A DNA stretch of 6,660 nucleotides, taken from NCBI GenBank assembly GCA_022707665.1, contig JAKJAE010000155.1, positions 1 through 6,660 on the forward strand, written 5' to 3'. How positions within the stretch are numbered: position 1 is the stretch's first letter; each line of letters begins with the position of its first letter. Origin of the DNA: Chloroflexota bacterium. GTDB lineage: Bacteria > Chloroflexota > Anaerolineae > B4-G1 > SLSP01. A program made the position numbers and the translations under genes. A model generated the notes under the pieces. It was not told the DNA's origin. It saw only the letters and a list, made by a program, of their open reading frames with translations, and ran no database searches. Below, piece after piece: positions 4,412-6,660 of this stretch.

Positions 4412-6660
4412 CGGCGACGAAGCCTGACGCGGACTTTACCTACGTTGGCAATCCGTCGGTCCAGAACATCGATGGCGTCGAGAAGGTGACGGGGCGTGCC
4501 CGCTATGTGGGGGACATGACCGTTCCCGGGATGCTCTTCGCCAGGGTCTTGCGCAGCCCGCTGCCCCATGCTCGCATCGTCGAGCTCGATGTGGCTCCGG
4601 CACTGGCGATCCCCGGTGTGAGGGCCGCGATCACGCATCGCGACTTCGTGGAGGACGGCGCCTTCGGCTATCCCGTTCGCGACGCCTATATCCTGGCCTG
4701 CCACAAGGTGCGCTATGTCGGCGACCCCGTGGCTGCCGTGGCTGCCGATACCCCCGAGGCCGCTCGGGCCGCCCTGGAGGCGATCCGTGTTGTGTATGAG
4801 CCCCTGCCCGTCATTGGAGATATGGGTCAGGCGTTGGACGACGGTGCACCCTTGATCCCCGAGGCCTCGCCCACGGGCCAGGGCAACCTCTGCGCCACGC
4901 ATCTGGTTCGCAACGCAGACCCGGAGCCCCTGCTTGGTAACGCGCCGGTCCTCTTCGAGGCGACCTACGAGCTTCCCCACCAGGAGCACGCGTATTTGGA
5001 GACCGAGGGCGCATTGGCGATTCCGGAGCCTTCGGAGGGCGTGACGATATACGCCAACTGTCAGAGCCCGCACATCGCGCGCGACACGGCGGCCCGCGTG
5101 CTCGGTCTTGAGACCGACCAGGTCCGTGTGATCCAGCCCCCGGTTGGGGGGGCTTTTGGGGGCAAGGATGATGGGGTCTACCAGACCGCGGCGCAGGCCG
5201 CAAAGCTCGCGCTGTTGGCCGGGCGCCCGGTCAGGCTGGTGCTCACTCGTCCCGAATCGATGGCGGCGTCTTACAAGCGCCAGGCCATGCGGAGCCACAT
5301 CGTCCTTGGGGCTGACAGCGATGGCACCCTGCGAGCTGCCCGGGTCGCGCTTTCGGTCGACAGCGGTGCCTATGCCTCGATGTCGCCGATGGTCGCCTGG
5401 CGTGCGACCATGCACGCTGCCGGCGCCTACCGCTACCGTGCCACGAGCGTGGACACCCAGGTCCTCTACACGAACAATGGCTATTCCGGGGCCTTCCGGG
5501 GCTTTGGCAACATCCAGGCCAGCGCCGCTGCTGAGTTGGCGATCGACGAGCTTGCTGAACGGCTGGGGCGCGATCCGCTCGAATTCCGGTTGCAGAACTG
5601 CCTGCGCCAGGGGGACCGCACGATGACGGGGGATCTGCTGGATCAGCCGGTGGGGCTGGCGGCGTGTCTGGAGTGGGTGCGGGAGCGGTCGGGATGGGTG
5701 GAGAAGCGGGCGGCGTATGGGGATCAGCCGGCAGATGGGGCGAAGCGCCGTGGTATGGGCGTGGCCTGCTACTTCCATGGGAGCGGCCTCGGCGGCGAGG
5801 GGACGGACTTCGCCACGGCGCGGATCGCGATCGATGCGGACTACGGGATTACGCTGAGCTCTGGCCTCACCGATTTTGGGCAGGGGAGCCGCACGGTCTT
5901 TGCGCTGTTGGCTGCCGAGACGCTGGGCGTTGGGATGGAGCGTATCCGCGTGCTTCGCCCGGACACGCAGACCGCCCTGGACTCCGGGCCCACGGTGGCC
6001 TCACGGGCCTCGATCGTGGGCGGAAATGCGGTGCGTGTGGCGGCGCAGAAGATCGCGCATGTGCTGGAGCTGGCTGCCGCGGACCTCCTGAAGTGTGCGC
6101 CTGAACGGCTCGTGCACCGCGGCGAGCAAACCATCGGCCCCAACGAGAAGCCGGCGAGTTTCGAGGCCGTGGTTGACCATGCCCGCGCAATGGGCCTTCA
6201 GCTCTCAGCCGATGGCCGGTGGCAGGTGCGCCCGATCGAGTGGGACTTCGAACAGGGCACCGGCGAACCCTACTTTGCCTATGTCTTTGGTGCACAGGTT
6301 GCTGAGGTGGAGGTTAATCGCAGCACAGGTCGGACGCGGGTGCTGGGGATATGGGCAGCGCACGATGCCGGCACGATCCTCTACCCGAAGGGGGCGCTGG
6401 GGCAGATGACCGGCGGTGTGACGCAGGGGCTGGGCTTTGCGCTGATGGAGGATTTTCGCTTCGAGAACGGTGTGCCGCAGGCCCTCGATTTCGATCGCTA
6501 TCGGATTCCACGTGCGACCGATGTTCCCGACATCGTCGGAACGTACATCCAGACCAGCCTCCCCGAAGGCCCCTATGGGGCCAAGAACCTTGCCGAGCCC
6601 GTGATGGTTGGCACGGCACCGGCGATTGCCAACGCCTTTGCTCAGGCTACGGGCCAGCGC
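4408..6660 (+). CDS. Xanthine dehydrogenase-family molybdopterin-binding large subunit, 3'-truncated
   Basis: This is the catalytic subunit of a molybdenum hydroxylase, open through 751 codons to the window end. Members usually have about 750-790 residues, so probably only a short tail is missing. The N-terminal aldehyde oxidase/xanthine dehydrogenase a/b hammerhead domain covers about 20-135, followed by molybdopterin-binding domains. Visible motifs are QEHAYLE (192-198), Gln219 in CQSPH, GGAFGGKDD (247-255), Arg332 in AWRATMH, GAFRGFGN (361-368), FGQG (490-493), DSGPTVASR and GAKNLAEP (724-731). Aligned by eye to bovine xanthine dehydrogenase (numbers from memory), Gln219, Asp254, Arg332, Phe366, Gln492 and Glu730 match Gln767, Glu802, Arg880, Phe914, Gln1040 and catalytic Glu1261. 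The acid/Arg pair favours a purine-like azaheterocycle over an aldehyde; the CoxL AYRCSFR loop is absent, so CO dehydrogenase is unlikely. The usual G-x-GEPP loop reads N-L-AEPV here. The partner is the [2Fe-2S] subunit just upstream; the exact substrate is unknown. Confidence 0.94.
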   Translation, partial: MTATKPDADFTYVGNPSVQNIDGVEKVTGRARYVGDMTVPGMLFARVLRSPLPHARIVELDVAPALAIPGVRAAITHRDFVEDGAFGYPVRDAYILACHKVRYVGDPVAAVAADTPEAARAALEAIRVVYEPLPVIGDMGQALDDGAPLIPEASPTGQGNLCATHLVRNADPEPLLGNAPVLFEATYELPHQEHAYLETEGALAIPEPSEGVTIYANCQSPHIARDTAARVLGLETDQVRVIQPPVGGAFGGKDDGVYQTAAQAAKLALLAGRPVRLVLTRPESMAASYKRQAMRSHIVLGADSDGTLRAARVALSVDSGAYASMSPMVAWRATMHAAGAYRYRATSVDTQVLYTNNGYSGAFRGFGNIQASAAAELAIDELAERLGRDPLEFRLQNCLRQGDRTMTGDLLDQPVGLAACLEWVRERSGWVEKRAAYGDQPADGAKRRGMGVACYFHGSGLGGEGTDFATARIAIDADYGITLSSGLTDFGQGSRTVFALLAAETLGVGMERIRVLRPDTQTALDSGPTVASRASIVGGNAVRVAAQKIAHVLELAAADLLKCAPERLVHRGEQTIGPNEKPASFEAVVDHARAMGLQLSADGRWQVRPIEWDFEQGTGEPYFAYVFGAQVAEVEVNRSTGRTRVLGIWAAHDAGTILYPKGALGQMTGGVTQGLGFALMEDFRFENGVPQALDFDRYRIPRATDVPDIVGTYIQTSLPEGPYGAKNLAEPVMVGTAPAIANAFAQATGQR

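Noticed and set aside
5137..5157. Stem CCCCC/GGGGG followed by CTTTT, resembling a terminator
   Set aside because: It lies inside the Mo subunit gene and encodes the conserved GGAFGGK motif; the T run is only four bases.
1303..5654. Shared 15-mer TGGATCAGCCGGTGG near 1303 and 5640
   Set aside because: Both copies encode the peptide LDQPV in unrelated proteins; similar codon choice explains the match and there is no wider repeat.
4342..5778. Long open reading frame on the minus strand (478 codons) opposite the Mo subunit gene
   Set aside because: It is antisense to a gene with clear catalytic motifs, shows no recognisable domain, and is the kind of shadow frame common in GC-rich coding DNA.
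3926..6660. Aerobic CO dehydrogenase (CoxSL)
   Set aside because: The large subunit has GAFRGFG and lacks the AYRCSFR active-site loop of form I CoxL; similarity to Cox proteins is at family level only.

Overview
The window is a GC-rich, tightly packed stretch of bacterial DNA. All six genes lie on the + strand and run off both ends, so it is the middle of one long operon. No promoter, terminator, tRNA, rRNA, mobile element or CRISPR array was seen. High GC, the fused two-domain ECF ATPase and the protein flavour tentatively suggest Chloroflexota or a similar high-GC lineage; this is an impression, not a demonstration.

Positions 1-3040 hold a complete three-part energy-coupling factor (ECF) uptake transporter: the C-terminal part of a membrane substrate-binding S component (1-352), a fused tandem ABC ATPase (about 420-2207) and the transmembrane coupling protein EcfT (2195-3040). 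S, A and T genes in a row indicate a dedicated (group I type) importer, not a shared module. ECF transporters import vitamins, metals or small heterocycles; the substrate cannot be read from the partial S protein.

Positions 3048-3926 encode a pterin-binding TIM-barrel protein of the dihydropteroate synthase / methyltetrahydrofolate methyltransferase superfamily. It resembles methyltransferases (AcsE-like) more than FolP. Positions 3926-4411 and 4408-6660 encode the [2Fe-2S] small subunit and the molybdopterin-binding large subunit (cut by the window end) of a xanthine dehydrogenase-family molybdenum hydroxylase. The large subunit keeps counterparts of the purine-binding acidic residue and arginine of xanthine dehydrogenase.

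From the ATPase onward the genes overlap or are a few bases apart (13-bp overlap, 7-bp gap, 1-bp overlap, 4-bp overlap), so they are probably translated together. The simplest joint reading, which is inference, is uptake of a nitrogen heterocycle (purine-, pterin- or pyrimidine-like, possibly methylated), hydroxylation by the molybdenum enzyme, and a methyl or pterin transfer step by the superfamily protein. The main points for a second look are this unusual gene combination, the asymmetric ATP sites of the ATPase, the altered GxGEP loop of the molybdenum subunit, and competing hairpins in the S-A gap.
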